This document shows positions 53,647 through 63,182 of a stretch of 64,000 bases of DNA, in pieces (position 1 is the first letter of the stretch; each line of letters begins with the position of its first letter). The DNA is taken from contig NZ_OMPC01000001.1 of the NCBI RefSeq assembly GCF_900312675.1, forward strand, positions 913,633 through 977,632, written 5' to 3'. The notes beneath the pieces were generated by a model. The model was not told where the DNA came from. It worked only from the letters and a program-made list of their open reading frames with translations, and ran no database searches. Position numbers and translations under genes: made by a program. The DNA is from Aliivibrio sp. EL58. Lineage in GTDB: Bacteria; Pseudomonadota; Gammaproteobacteria; Enterobacterales; Vibrionaceae.

Positions 53647-55836
53647 TTGAACTTACTTGTTGAACGTAAAGAAAAGGACATTTACATGCAGCTTGAAAGG
53701 GCTGCATTTTCAGATCCATTTTCTTTTTTAGGTCCACAATATCAATCTTCTGACATTGCCTTGCGTGTTTGGCTTCCTGGAGCAACCTCGGTTAGTGTGC
53801 GTCTTTCTTCAAATCAGAAAAGTTATGCATTAAGCTCTGAACCTTCTCAAGAAGAGATGTTTATTCTTAATGAATCCCTTGATATTACCAATGAACATTA
53901 CCAACTAGTCGTTAATTGGAATGGCATAGAGCAAATCATTGATGATCCTTATCAATATCACGACATTTCCCCGACAGATGCTCAGGCTCATGCGCCAAAA
54001 GAGATGTATAACCATTTGGGTGCTCATTTAGTTACGCTTGAGCGTGGTAAAAAGAGTGTTCAAGGTGTGCGATATGTTGTGTTTGCACCGAATGCATCTG
54101 CTGTCAGTGTTATTGGTGATTTTAACCAGTGGGATGGCCGTCGTCACCCTATGCAGCGCATTGATAATGGACTTTGGGCATTATTTATTCCAGAGCATGT
54201 GGCTGGAGTAAAATATAAATTTGAACTCAAAGGGCCTAGTGGGGAAGCGCTTCCTCATAAAATGGACCCATTTGGTGCGTTTAACGAGCAATACCCGTCT
54301 TTCTCTTCTGTTGTTTACGATCAAGCTGAATATCAGTGGCAGGATACGACATGGCAAACACGGCCTGTTACTCAAAAGCAAAAAGAAGCCTTATCTTTTT
54401 ATGAACTTCATGCCGGTTCTTGGAAGCGAAATGAACAAGGTGAGTTTTTAACTTACCGTGAATTGGCTGAGCAATTAATCCCATACATCGTTGAGATGGG
54501 TTATACGCACATTGAGTTGATGCCAGTTTCGGAGCATCCGTTTTATGGTTCGTGGGGCTATCAACCAATTGGTTTATTCTCACCAACAAGTCGATTTGGT
54601 ACACCTGATGACTTCAAATTTTTTGTTGATCAGTGTCACCAAGCAGGCGTAGGTATTGTTTTGGATTGGGTTCCAGCTCACTTTCCATCTGATTCTCACG
54701 GTTTAGCGAACTTTGATGGAACGTCACTGTTTAATGATCCTGACCCGCGTCGTGGTTGGCACAATGATTGGCAGAGTTTTATTTATAACTATGACCAACA
54801 GCACGTACGTGAATTTTTAGTTTCAAATGCACTGTATTGGTTTGAACACTTCCATATCGATGGCTTACGTGTTGATGCGGTTGCGTCAATGCTTTACCTT
54901 GATTATTCACGTGAAGATGGTGAGTGGATCCCTAACTGGGATGGCGGAAATCACAACCATGGTGCCATTGCCTTATTAAAATGGATGAATGAAGAGGTTT
55001 ACACTCATTATCCAAATGCAATGACTATTGCTGAAGAGTCAACGGCTTTTCCTGGGGTTTCAGCACCCACGTTTGATGGCGGCTTAGGTTTCGGTTTTAA
55101 ATGGAATATGGGCTGGATGCATGACAGTCTGAGCTATATCCAAGAAGATCCTATTCACCGTCGTTACCATCATGACACCATTACTTTTCCTATGGTGTAT
55201 GCATTTAGTGAAAACTATGTGTTATCACTTTCTCACGATGAGGTGGTGTATGGCAAAGGCTCTATTTTAGATAAAATGCCTGGTGATGAATGGCAGAAGA
55301 CGGCTAATATGCGAGCATACATGGGTTATATGTATGGTCAGCCAGGTAAGAAACTGAACTTCATGGGTGCTGAAATTGCTCAAAGTGCAGAGTGGGATCA
55401 TGATGGTCAACTGCAATGGTTCTTAACAGAATTTGACCGTCACTCTGGTATGCAGGCATTAGTCCGTGATTTGAATAAAATGTACACTTCGCAACCAGCA
55501 CTATATCAAAATGATTGTAGCCCTTCAGGTTTTGAATGGCGATTGCAAGATGAAGCCGAAATGAGTGTATTGGCTCATGAACGTTTAGGCGATAATGGTG
55601 AGCGTATTTTGGTGGTGAGTAACTTTACGCCATCACCAAGAGAAAACTTCCGCTTAGGTATGCCTGTTTCTGGTGAATATGAGTTATTACTTAATAGTGA
55701 TGCGAATTTCTATGGCGGCAGTAACTATTATGTTATTGGCGAAGTAAAAACAGAAACTATTGAGTCTCAGGGACTACCTCAATCTATCTCGATTACATTA
55801 CCGCCACTTTCAACGGTATTCTATCGTTTAAAGTAA
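53647..55836 (+). CDS. glgB: 1,4-alpha-glucan branching enzyme
   Basis: A 729-residue GH13 enzyme that makes alpha-1,6 branches in glycogen. It has an N-terminal CBM48-like N1/N2 region ([34 protein letters not shown]) and a catalytic barrel with D410 (GLRVDAVAS), the AEES acid near 463 and LSHDE further on. The start is TTG at 53647 after TAGGAG; the ATG at 53686 (AAGGA before it) would shorten it by 13 residues. The E. coli enzyme has a similar extension before ADPF, favouring TTG. It overlaps functionally with malQ and malP in one operon. Confidence 0.94.
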   Translation: MNLLVERKEKDIYMQLERAAFSDPFSFLGPQYQSSDIALRVWLPGATSVSVRLSSNQKSYALSSEPSQEEMFILNESLDITNEHYQLVVNWNGIEQIIDDPYQYHDISPTDAQAHAPKEMYNHLGAHLVTLERGKKSVQGVRYVVFAPNASAVSVIGDFNQWDGRRHPMQRIDNGLWALFIPEHVAGVKYKFELKGPSGEALPHKMDPFGAFNEQYPSFSSVVYDQAEYQWQDTTWQTRPVTQKQKEALSFYELHAGSWKRNEQGEFLTYRELAEQLIPYIVEMGYTHIELMPVSEHPFYGSWGYQPIGLFSPTSRFGTPDDFKFFVDQCHQAGVGIVLDWVPAHFPSDSHGLANFDGTSLFNDPDPRRGWHNDWQSFIYNYDQQHVREFLVSNALYWFEHFHIDGLRVDAVASMLYLDYSREDGEWIPNWDGGNHNHGAIALLKWMNEEVYTHYPNAMTIAEESTAFPGVSAPTFDGGLGFGFKWNMGWMHDSLSYIQEDPIHRRYHHDTITFPMVYAFSENYVLSLSHDEVVYGKGSILDKMPGDEWQKTANMRAYMGYMYGQPGKKLNFMGAEIAQSAEWDHDGQLQWFLTEFDRHSGMQALVRDLNKMYTSQPALYQNDCSPSGFEWRLQDEAEMSVLAHERLGDNGERILVVSNFTPSPRENFRLGMPVSGEYELLLNSDANFYGGSNYYVIGEVKTETIESQGLPQSISITLPPLSTVFYRLK

Positions 55837-55862
55837 TCAGTTCAAAAATAGTAAGATAATAC

Positions 55863-55900
55863 ATAGCCCTGAATGACGATTGTGGTTCAGGGCTATTTTA
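55863..55900. terminator. terminator glgB/ydcF-like gene
   Basis: ATAGCCCTGAA (55863-55873) and TTCAGGGCTAT (55886-55896) form an 11-bp stem with T after. It separates convergent genes. Confidence 0.85.
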
Positions 55901-55911
55901 ATTTATGTATT

Positions 55912-56559
55912 TTATTCTGGTAATAAATATTCATCAAAACCAAGTTGAGTAAGGTTTTCAAACGCTTCCCATACCTCTTTGGGAATATTTTGTGCTTCTT
56001 GGTAACCTAATGTTGGATAGATTTTTAATCGATGTAATTCACCTAAAATAATACTAGCGACATGATCAAAAGTAACCTCTTCAGTAGGGTAATTGATAAA
56101 ACTAATATTAGGCGAGCTAATACAGAATTCTATATTGCTCCAGTTTTTTAAGAATGTAGCGAGTAGTCTTCTTTCCATATAAGGCTTTTGAACTAACAGT
56201 AGAGATTCAACCTTGATATTTTTTTCTTTAAGCAAATCTTGAGTAAAGAAAATATTTTCACCCGTATTAGTCGCTTTTGTTTCAACAAGAATAGCAGAAG
56301 AGGGAACCCCCATATCTTTAGCCACATTTGCAAAAGTTTCAGCTTCGCTTAAGTTGAATAAGCCTTCTGTAGCACGTCCTTGTGCTCCTGAGAAGATAAG
56401 CAAAGGGGCATACCCGTCGAGATAAAGTTGAGCTGCATGTTCAGCAACACGTAAATCGTAGCTACATAGTACAAAAATAGCGTCACTTTTTTTTATTGGT
56501 TGATTTAAAAGATGATAATCCCAGATAAGTTGAAGCTGTTGAAACAAATGAAGCGGCAT
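55912..56559 (-). CDS. YdcF/DUF218-family protein
   Basis: A 215-residue DUF218 protein, which usually has a Rossmann-like fold. DAIFVLCSYDLRVAEHAAQLYLDG and LIFSGAQGR near residues 26-82, then ETKATNTGENIFFTQDLL and LLLVQKPYMERRLLATF, match the family. E. coli YdcF has this domain and its function is unclear. No signal peptide is seen, so it is probably cytoplasmic. It reads against the flow of the glycogen cluster and looks inserted, with no obvious link to glucan metabolism. Confidence 0.8.
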   Translation of the reverse strand: MPLHLFQQLQLIWDYHLLNQPIKKSDAIFVLCSYDLRVAEHAAQLYLDGYAPLLIFSGAQGRATEGLFNLSEAETFANVAKDMGVPSSAILVETKATNTGENIFFTQDLLKEKNIKVESLLLVQKPYMERRLLATFLKNWSNIEFCISSPNISFINYPTEEVTFDHVASIILGELHRLKIYPTLGYQEAQNIPKEVWEAFENLTQLGFDEYLLPE

Positions 56560-56862
56560 ATAATAATTCCTGTTAAACGATATTATGAAATAATTGCACT
56601 GCCTTAAACAACTTTCAACTCCTATTTTTTATGGAATGATGAGCTATATATTAGATTGGTGAATATAATGTTAACTGTTTGTGTTGCTTTGGCCGGAAAG
56701 ATTGAACTGAAGCACACTCTCAGATGAATTAATATTGAAAATAGATATAAGCTTAAATTTTCTCAATTTTACATATAAAATATGTTAAGTTAATCTCAAA
56801 TAATGATAATAAGCACTATTAACTAATAGTGATTATATTAAAAATAATCTCAAGGAGAGAAA
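56560..56862. other. divergent intergenic region ydcF-like gene/glgC
   Basis: A 303-base AT-rich gap, with promoters in both directions presumed. An 18-bp palindrome lies at 56814-56831 (separate entry). The octamer AATCTCAA occurs twice near glgC. I see no gene and no clear CRP or MalT site. Confidence 0.4.
56814..56831. promoter_or_regulatory. 18-bp palindrome before glgC
   Basis: CACTATTA (56814-56821) and TAATAGTG (56824-56831) are perfect inverted arms around AC, 31 bases before the glgC ATG. It may be an operator or a leader hairpin. Confidence 0.4.
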
Positions 56863-58080
56863 ATGGCTGGTGTATTAGGAATGATTTTGGCTGGTGGTGA
56901 AGGCTCACGTCTGCGTCCGTTAACTGAGTCTCGCACAAAACCTGCTGTACCGTTTGGTGGCAGCTATCGTTTAATTGATTTTGCATTAAACAATTTTGTG
57001 AATGCAGATTTAATGCGAATTTATGTATTGACTCAGTTTAAGTCACAATCATTATTCCAACATATGAAAAAGGGTTGGAATGTAAATGGAATTACAGATC
57101 GCTTTATTGACCCTATCCCTGCACAAATGCGAACAGGGAAGCGTTGGTATGAAGGTACCGCCGATGCGATTTATCAAAATATCAGCTTTATTGAAGCATC
57201 AGAGCCTGAGCACGTATGTATCTTTGGTTCGGATCACATCTACAAAATGGATATTCGACAAATGCTCGATTTCCATAAGAAAAAACAAGCAGCGTTAACT
57301 GTCTCAGCACTTCGTATGCCAGCTAAAGATGCGACGGGTTTTGGTGTTATCGAAGTGGACGAGCATGGAAAAATGATTGGTTTTGAAGAAAAACCGGCAA
57401 ATCCAAAATGTATTCCCGGCCACCCTGGTATTGCTCTTGTTTCTATGGGTAATTACATTTTTGAATCAGAAAGCTTATGTAAAGAGCTTAGACATGATGC
57501 GGATCTTGCTGACTCATCACATGACTTTGGTAAAGATATTATTCCAAAGATGTTTCCGGAAGGAAATGTATATGTTTATGACTTCAGCACCAATCATATT
57601 ACTGGTGAAAAAGAAGAAGTTTACTGGCGTGATGTAGGTACGATTGAATCGTACTGGGAAGCGCACATGGATCTTCTTAAGAAAGATGCACCATTCTCTC
57701 TATATAACCGTAAATGGCCGCTTCATACATACTATCCGCCACTTCCTCCTGCGACATTCAGCGACTCTGACAATGGTCGTGTTCAAATCATTGACAGTTT
57801 AGTGTGTGGTGGCAGTTATGTTCGCGGCTCTCGTATTGAGAAATCGGTACTTGGTTTCCGTAGTAATATTGCCTCTGCTTGTGATATTAGTGAAAGTATT
57901 CTTTTAGGTGATGTGAAAATTGGAAAAGGATGCGTTTTACGCCGAGTTATCATTGATAAAGGCGTAGATATTGCCCCTGGAACTGAAATTGGTGTTAATC
58001 TTCAGGAAGATAAGAAGAGATACCATGTTTCAGATGAAGGCATTGTAGTTATCCCTAAAGGAGAGAGAATTGGTTACTAA
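56863..58080 (+). CDS. glgC: glucose-1-phosphate adenylyltransferase
   Basis: A 405-residue enzyme that makes ADP-glucose from glucose-1-phosphate and ATP, the committed step of glycogen synthesis. The nucleotide motif GGEGSRLRPL lies at 11-20, with FGGSYRLIDFALNNFVNAD following, and the C-terminal left-handed beta-helix from about 300. A strong AAGGAGAG ribosome site precedes it. GlgA overlaps it by 11 bases. The N-terminal regulatory part is short compared with E. coli GlgC (431). Confidence 0.97.
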   Translation: MAGVLGMILAGGEGSRLRPLTESRTKPAVPFGGSYRLIDFALNNFVNADLMRIYVLTQFKSQSLFQHMKKGWNVNGITDRFIDPIPAQMRTGKRWYEGTADAIYQNISFIEASEPEHVCIFGSDHIYKMDIRQMLDFHKKKQAALTVSALRMPAKDATGFGVIEVDEHGKMIGFEEKPANPKCIPGHPGIALVSMGNYIFESESLCKELRHDADLADSSHDFGKDIIPKMFPEGNVYVYDFSTNHITGEKEEVYWRDVGTIESYWEAHMDLLKKDAPFSLYNRKWPLHTYYPPLPPATFSDSDNGRVQIIDSLVCGGSYVRGSRIEKSVLGFRSNIASACDISESILLGDVKIGKGCVLRRVIIDKGVDIAPGTEIGVNLQEDKKRYHVSDEGIVVIPKGERIGY

Positions 58081-59518
58081 GACGCTTTCAATTTTATTTG
58101 TAGCATCTGAGGTCGAAGGATTAATCAAAAGTGGAGGCTTGGCTGATGTAGCCAAGGCTCTGCCTAAGTCCCTTAACACATTAGGGCATCGAGTAAATAT
58201 TGCGATGCCAGCTTACAAAAATATTTCAGGTCGAGACGACGCAGAGATTTTGTTAGAGACAAATTTAGAGCATTGGCCACATACACCTTATCAAGTAAGG
58301 GCGTTAGAAGTGGATGGTGTTTCTGTCTTTGGTATTGAGTGTGCTCAGTATTTTGATCGTGCAGAAATGTACGCTGAAAATAATCAAGCCTATGCTGATA
58401 ATGGTGAGCGTTTCGCTTTTTTTAGTGCAGCTTGTCTTGATATGCTGCCAAAGCTCAATGTGAAACCTGACATTATTCATGCAAACGACTGGCACACAGG
58501 TTTAGTGCCATACTTACTGAAGAAACGTTATAATAATGATGTTTTTTTTGCACACACACGCAGTGTTCTTTCTGTTCATAATGCGGTGTTTAAAGGTATT
58601 TTTCATTACGATGAAATTAATTGCCTTGCAGAGTTCAAAACGCATTACGTTCCTGAAGCCTCAGTCAGTCATACGCACATCAGTATGTTAAAAGCCGGTG
58701 TGTTATGTGCCGATAAAATTAATGCGGTAAGCCCTACTTATGCAAAAGAGTTACTGACCGAACTTGGTTCTCACGGCATGGCCGCTGATTTCCAAGCAAG
58801 AGAAGCCGATTTGTTTGGTATTTTAAATGGCTGTGATTATGGAGAATGGAGTCCTGTAGTGGATACTTTCATTCCTAAGCAATTTAAGGCCAATCGCATT
58901 AGTATGGTTCGTGGTAAAAAAGCATGTAAATCAGCGTTGCAAGAAGAAGTTAATCTTCCTCAAAAAGACGTTGCTATGTATGGCATGGTTTGTCGTTTAA
59001 CTAATCAAAAAGGCATTCATTACCTATTACCTATTTTAGAGCAGTTCTTAAAGAATGATGCTCAAGTTGTAATAGTAGGTACAGGTGATCCTATTCTGGC
59101 TAACCAATTGGCAGAGATTGCAGCAATACACAGTGATAAATTTGCCTTTGTAGAAGCTTACAGTAATAAGCTAGCACATTGGGTTGAAGCGGCTGCTGAT
59201 TTCTTTTTAATGCCTTCAGAGTTTGAACCTTGTGGACTAAATCAAATTTATAGCATGGCTTATGGTACCCTTCCAATTGTACGTGAAGTCGGTGGTCTTA
59301 AGGACAGTGTGATTGATTATGATATTGATCCTGATAATGCAACTGGCTTTAGTTTTAAAAACCCAGAACCGGTTGAGTTATTATTAGTATTGATGCGTTC
59401 ATTATTACTTTATAGTCAGAACCTAAATGAAATAAAGCGTGTTCAATTACATGCAATGACGCAAAATTTTAGTTGGGATGAAGCGGCTGAAAAATACATA
59501 AAAATGTATTTATCATAA
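58070..59518 (+). CDS. glgA: glycogen synthase
   Basis: A 482-residue GT5 glycogen synthase using ADP-glucose. The KSGGLADV motif (20-27) and C-terminal EFEPCGLNQIYSMAYGTLPIVREVGGLKD identify GlgA. The start is TTG at 58070 after AAAGGAG, overlapping glgC by 11 bases, so the two are translationally coupled and ADP-glucose is made and used together. It ends in a terminator. Confidence 0.95.
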   Translation: MVTKTLSILFVASEVEGLIKSGGLADVAKALPKSLNTLGHRVNIAMPAYKNISGRDDAEILLETNLEHWPHTPYQVRALEVDGVSVFGIECAQYFDRAEMYAENNQAYADNGERFAFFSAACLDMLPKLNVKPDIIHANDWHTGLVPYLLKKRYNNDVFFAHTRSVLSVHNAVFKGIFHYDEINCLAEFKTHYVPEASVSHTHISMLKAGVLCADKINAVSPTYAKELLTELGSHGMAADFQAREADLFGILNGCDYGEWSPVVDTFIPKQFKANRISMVRGKKACKSALQEEVNLPQKDVAMYGMVCRLTNQKGIHYLLPILEQFLKNDAQVVIVGTGDPILANQLAEIAAIHSDKFAFVEAYSNKLAHWVEAAADFFLMPSEFEPCGLNQIYSMAYGTLPIVREVGGLKDSVIDYDIDPDNATGFSFKNPEPVELLLVLMRSLLLYSQNLNEIKRVQLHAMTQNFSWDEAAEKYIKMYLS

Positions 59519-59548
59519 TTTGAATAAAGCAGCCAATTAAAAATACTT

Positions 59549-59577
59549 AAAGGAAAGACATTACGTCTTTCCTTTTT
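59549..59577 (+). terminator. terminator after glgA
   Basis: AAAGGAAAGAC (59549-59559) and GTCTTTCCTTT (59565-59575) with a five-base loop, followed by T. Confidence 0.88.
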
Positions 59578-59681
59578 ATTTACTGTCGATAAGCGTATAG
59601 GATCAGATAAATTGTACTGAAACTGTATCTTGACGTTACTTGGGTATAGAATAACGCTCTTTACTGGTTAGGTATCGCATC

Positions 59682-60344
59682 GTGATTTCAAAACTACCTA
59701 AATGGGTCGAATACGGCACCTTCTTTCTAGCACTTTTAGCTGGGATCACTAACTCAGTAGGCCTACTGGGTTTTCAGCACCAATCTATCTCTCATCTCTC
59801 TGGTACTGCCACGTTACTTGGAACTCAATTACTTGGGTTCAATGAAACAACATGGCACTTATTCTTTATTATCTTTAGCTTTATTTTAGGCTCTTCATTA
59901 AGTAGCTTAATTGTCGGTTGTACGGCATTAAAATTAGGGCGACGATATAATTTCGCACTGTGTATTGAAAGTGTTTTGTTGTTTGCTGCAATGATTATTT
60001 TAGGTGAAGGAAGCCAGTGGGGGCATTACTTTGCTTCTGCGGCTTGTGGATTACAAAACGGCTTGGTTACTACCTACAGTGGAGCTGTGGTTAGAACCAC
60101 TCATGTAACTGGTGTGCTTACTGATCTTGGTATTATGCTAGGCATGAAGTTAAAGGGAGAGCCCATTCATCGTCGTCGTTTAGCATTGTATCTATTTATC
60201 GCATTTGGCTTTGTTTTTGGCGGGGTGATTGGTGGTTATTTCTATCCTTTTCTTGGAATAAATACACTAGCGATTCCTGCAACGTTATGTGCGTTGTTAG
60301 CGTTTTCTTACTCAGTTTATTTATATCAGCATAAAGATCATTAG
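59682..60344 (+). CDS. YoaK/DUF1275 membrane protein
   Basis: A 220-residue inner-membrane protein with six hydrophobic spans. Family features: FLALLAGITNSVGLLGF at the N-terminus, HLSGTATLLG, CGLQNGLVTTYSGAVVRTTHVTGVLTDLGI in the middle. The function of DUF1275 is unknown. The start is GTG at 59682 with AGG upstream. It stands alone between terminators. Confidence 0.85.
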   Translation: MISKLPKWVEYGTFFLALLAGITNSVGLLGFQHQSISHLSGTATLLGTQLLGFNETTWHLFFIIFSFILGSSLSSLIVGCTALKLGRRYNFALCIESVLLFAAMIILGEGSQWGHYFASAACGLQNGLVTTYSGAVVRTTHVTGVLTDLGIMLGMKLKGEPIHRRRLALYLFIAFGFVFGGVIGGYFYPFLGINTLAIPATLCALLAFSYSVYLYQHKDH

Positions 60345-60377
60345 GCGTTCTTAAGTCTTTACTGAAGATAATCAAAT

Positions 60378-60407
60378 AAAAATGGCCGCTAATTTAGCGG
60401 CCATTTT
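60378..60407. terminator. terminator yoaK-like gene/sstT
   Basis: AAAAATGGCCGCT (60378-60390) and AGCGGCCATTTT (60396-60407) with a 5-base loop; serves both convergent genes. Confidence 0.9.
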
Positions 60408-60429
60408 AGTTTCAACTATTAACTCAATA

Positions 60430-61674
60430 TTAAGAATTTGATGGTTGAACTAGTGGTTTGTATGGGTTATCCGCTTTACGACAAGCTGCAGTTGTGAAGA
60501 TAACATCTGTTGAGCTGTTTAACGCTGTTTCAGCTGAATCTTGAACAACGCCAATGATGAAACCAATAGCAACGACTTGCATTGCAATTTCGTTTGGAAT
60601 ACCAAATAGGCTACATGCTAATGGAATTAAAAGTAATGAACCACCAGCAACACCAGATGCACCACATGCAGATACTGCCGCAACTAAACTAAGCAGTATT
60701 GCCGTAGGTAAATCTACGGTTACGCCAACAGTGTGAACGGCTGCAAGGGTAAGTACAGTGATAGTAATCGCAGCACCGGCCATGTTAATTGTTGCACCTA
60801 GTGGAATAGATACAGAGTAAGTGTCTTTATGTAGATTTAAACGCTCACATAATGCCATATTTACAGGAATGTTTGCTGCAGAGCTTCGTGTAAAGAATGC
60901 AGTTACACCGCTTTCACGTAGACATAAGAACACAAGTGGGTATGGGTTACGCTTAGTGCGAATAAATACAATTAATGGATTCACAATTAGCGCGATAAAC
61001 GCCATTGAACCAAGCAGTACCGCTAATAGGTGTGAGTAACTTGCTAGCGCGTCAAAACCTGTTTCTGCAAATGTGCTTGATACTAAACCAAAGATACCAA
61101 TTGGAGCAAAACGGATAACAACAGTTACGATATCTGAGATACAGTTAGACAGGTCAATAAATACTTTTTTCGTTGCATCAGATGCAGAGTGTAGCCCTAG
61201 ACCTAACGCTACAGCCCAGCCTAAGATACCAATGAAATTCCCCGTCATTAATGCATTGATTGGGTTATCAATAATTTTAAACAGTAAAGTGTGAAGGACT
61301 TCAGCTATTCCTTCTGGTGCGCTGTTTGTTGCAGCATCTGTAACTAAAGTAAGAGTTGTCGGAAAAAGAAAGCTCATAACTACTGCAGTTAATGAAGCAC
61401 AAAAGGTACCGACTAAATATAAAACCACGACAGGTTTCATATTTGAATCTTGGCCTCGTTTTTGGTTAGCGATAGAAGATGCGACCAAAATGAATACAAG
61501 GATAGGAGCAATTGCTTTTAGCGCACTAACAAACAATTGACCAAATAGACCTGCAGAAACAGCAAGATCTGGTGATAATGTTGCTAGAGCAACACCTGCA
61601 ACGATACCGATTAAAATTTGTATAACGATGTTGGTATTCATCATACGAACGAGTAAGGGTTGGGCTTGCGGCAT
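60430..61674 (-). CDS. sstT: sodium/serine-threonine symporter
   Basis: A 414-residue DAACS-family symporter importing serine and threonine with sodium. The core has [29 protein letters not shown] and the serine-rich [26 protein letters not shown], diagnostic of SstT. About eight spans and two re-entrant loops. AAAGGAA precedes the ATG. Single-gene unit. Confidence 0.95.
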   Translation of the reverse strand: MPQAQPLLVRMMNTNIVIQILIGIVAGVALATLSPDLAVSAGLFGQLFVSALKAIAPILVFILVASSIANQKRGQDSNMKPVVVLYLVGTFCASLTAVVMSFLFPTTLTLVTDAATNSAPEGIAEVLHTLLFKIIDNPINALMTGNFIGILGWAVALGLGLHSASDATKKVFIDLSNCISDIVTVVIRFAPIGIFGLVSSTFAETGFDALASYSHLLAVLLGSMAFIALIVNPLIVFIRTKRNPYPLVFLCLRESGVTAFFTRSSAANIPVNMALCERLNLHKDTYSVSIPLGATINMAGAAITITVLTLAAVHTVGVTVDLPTAILLSLVAAVSACGASGVAGGSLLLIPLACSLFGIPNEIAMQVVAIGFIIGVVQDSAETALNSSTDVIFTTAACRKADNPYKPLVQPSNS

Positions 61675-61871
61675 ATTAAATTCCTTTAATTTAGTACAAC
61701 ATACATCTTATCTGATGCTTATGCGAAGAATAGTAACATTATTGTCTATTTTTTTGCACTAACTTGTTAAAGAGTTCTCAATAAATGCCGATAATAATTA
61801 TAAATAACGTGTTACATAAATAATTGTTGGTTATATTATTAATAATTTGAATGGCTGAGTGGGTGTTATGT

Positions 61872-62816
61872 ATGAGTGGAATATTAAATAGTGTTGATCA
61901 GCGCACCCAGCTTGTGGGTGAAAATCGATTGGAATTGTTGCTTTTTAAGCTTAACACTACTCAAATTTTTGCGATCAATGTTTTTAAAGTAAAAGAGATT
62001 TTAAAAGTTCCTAAATTAACAAAACTACCAGGCTCTCATTATCATATTTCAGGAGTGGCTAGCTTACGCGGTGAGTCTGTTCCTGTGATCGATTTACGAG
62101 GAGCTATTGGGATGAAATCGATGGGTTGTGATGAAGAGGCGACATTAATTATCACAGAATATAATCGTACCACCCAAGGTTTTTTAGTTGGACAAGTTCA
62201 AAATATTATAAATACGACTTGGGCAGATATTCAACCGCCACCTAAAACTGTTGGGCGTCATAACTATCTTACAGCAATCACTCAAGTTGAAGTTGAGCCA
62301 AATGTTACTCGTATAGTCGAGATTATCGATGTAGAAAAAGTACTGGCAGAGATCATTGAGTATGATATTACTATTTCTGAAGGTGTATTAGATGAGAAGC
62401 TTCTTGCCCACATGCATGGACGTAAAGTTCTTACTGTTGATGATTCGAGTACGGCTCGTGCTCAAGTTAGAAATACGTTGCAGCAGTTGGGTTTAGAAGT
62501 TATTGAGTGCAGTGATGGGCTTCAGGCTCTGAATTTACTAAAAGGGTGGTGTAACGAAGGGAAAGTCGTTACGGATGAGATCTTATTAATGATTACTGAC
62601 GCTGAAATGCCTGAGATGGATGGTTATAAACTGACACATGAAATTCGAAACGATCCTCGAATGAATGATCTTTTTATTACTCTGAATACGTCGTTGAGTG
62701 GTAGTTTTAATGATGCAATGGTACAAAAAGTCGGCTGTGATCGTTTTATCTCTAAGTTTCAGCCGGATCTCATTGTTGGTGTAGTGCAAGATCGTCTTGC
62801 TCAAATTATTAAATAA
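61872..62816 (+). CDS. cheV: chemotaxis coupling protein CheV
   Basis: A 314-residue protein with an N-terminal CheW domain (about 20-165; ASLRGESVPVIDLRGAIG) and a C-terminal receiver domain (about 190-314; KVLTVDDSSTARAQVR). The phosphorylated aspartate is D243 in ITDAEMPEMDGY, and the conserved lysine lies in ISKFQPD. It couples chemoreceptors to CheA and may adapt signalling through phosphorylation. The frame opens at 61851, but the ATG at 61872 gives the family N-terminus MSGILNSVDQRTQLVG. The gene stands apart from the main chemotaxis cluster, as often seen for extra CheV copies. Confidence 0.93.
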   Translation: MSGILNSVDQRTQLVGENRLELLLFKLNTTQIFAINVFKVKEILKVPKLTKLPGSHYHISGVASLRGESVPVIDLRGAIGMKSMGCDEEATLIITEYNRTTQGFLVGQVQNIINTTWADIQPPPKTVGRHNYLTAITQVEVEPNVTRIVEIIDVEKVLAEIIEYDITISEGVLDEKLLAHMHGRKVLTVDDSSTARAQVRNTLQQLGLEVIECSDGLQALNLLKGWCNEGKVVTDEILLMITDAEMPEMDGYKLTHEIRNDPRMNDLFITLNTSLSGSFNDAMVQKVGCDRFISKFQPDLIVGVVQDRLAQIIK

Positions 62817-62996
62817 TGGGTCAACCTGCTTATAAAAATAGGTGGGTTATATAAAGTATTGGTACGGTAAGCTGTATATTAAATGTGACAATTATGTTTG
62901 GTTTTGGTAGAGTTCTGACAGTTCCATGACATTGGAGCGCATTAGAGCAAGGCACTTTGTCTTTTACACATCAAATTTAAGGTAGTTTGTTCGCAT

Positions 62997-63095
62997 ATGA
63001 TCTGGATGACATCCAAGTTAATAATTACGCTGATGGTTTTAGCGTATAGAACATATCACAAAGGACGTGTAAAATCTGAAGCTGAGCTTGATTAG
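62997..63095 (+). CDS. possible 32-residue small membrane protein
   Basis: An ATG-started frame of 32 codons ending in TAG, encoding MIWMTSKLIITLMVLAYRTY followed by a basic then acidic tail. The hydrophobic stretch of about 12 residues resembles single-span small membrane proteins. A terminator follows 15 bases later, which fits a short transcript. The ribosome site is poor: AAGG lies 14 bases before the ATG. This could equally be part of a small RNA or a chance frame. Confidence 0.25.
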   Translation: MIWMTSKLIITLMVLAYRTYHKGRVKSEAELD

Positions 63096-63110
63096 CTTAG
63101 TGGATAAATT

Positions 63111-63140
63111 AAAAAGGAGGCTTATGAGCCTCCTTTTTTT
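63111..63140. terminator. bidirectional terminator before glgX 3' end
   Basis: AAAAAGGAGGCT (63111-63122) and AGCCTCCTTTTTTT (63127-63140) form a strong stem with a 4-base loop. T-runs on both strands serve the convergent transcripts. Confidence 0.92.
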
Positions 63141-63182
63141 ATTGCGGTCTATTTATACCAATACTAGTGGTTATCTTTTTTC

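Larger units (their letters stand above)
62817..63182. other. intergenic region cheV/glgX
   Basis: A 366-base gap between convergent genes. It holds a weak hairpin just after cheV, a possible 32-codon open frame (62997-63095), the dyad TGGAT-GAC-ATCCA near 63001-63015, and the strong terminator at 63111-63140. No tRNA or known small RNA is recognised. Confidence 0.4.
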
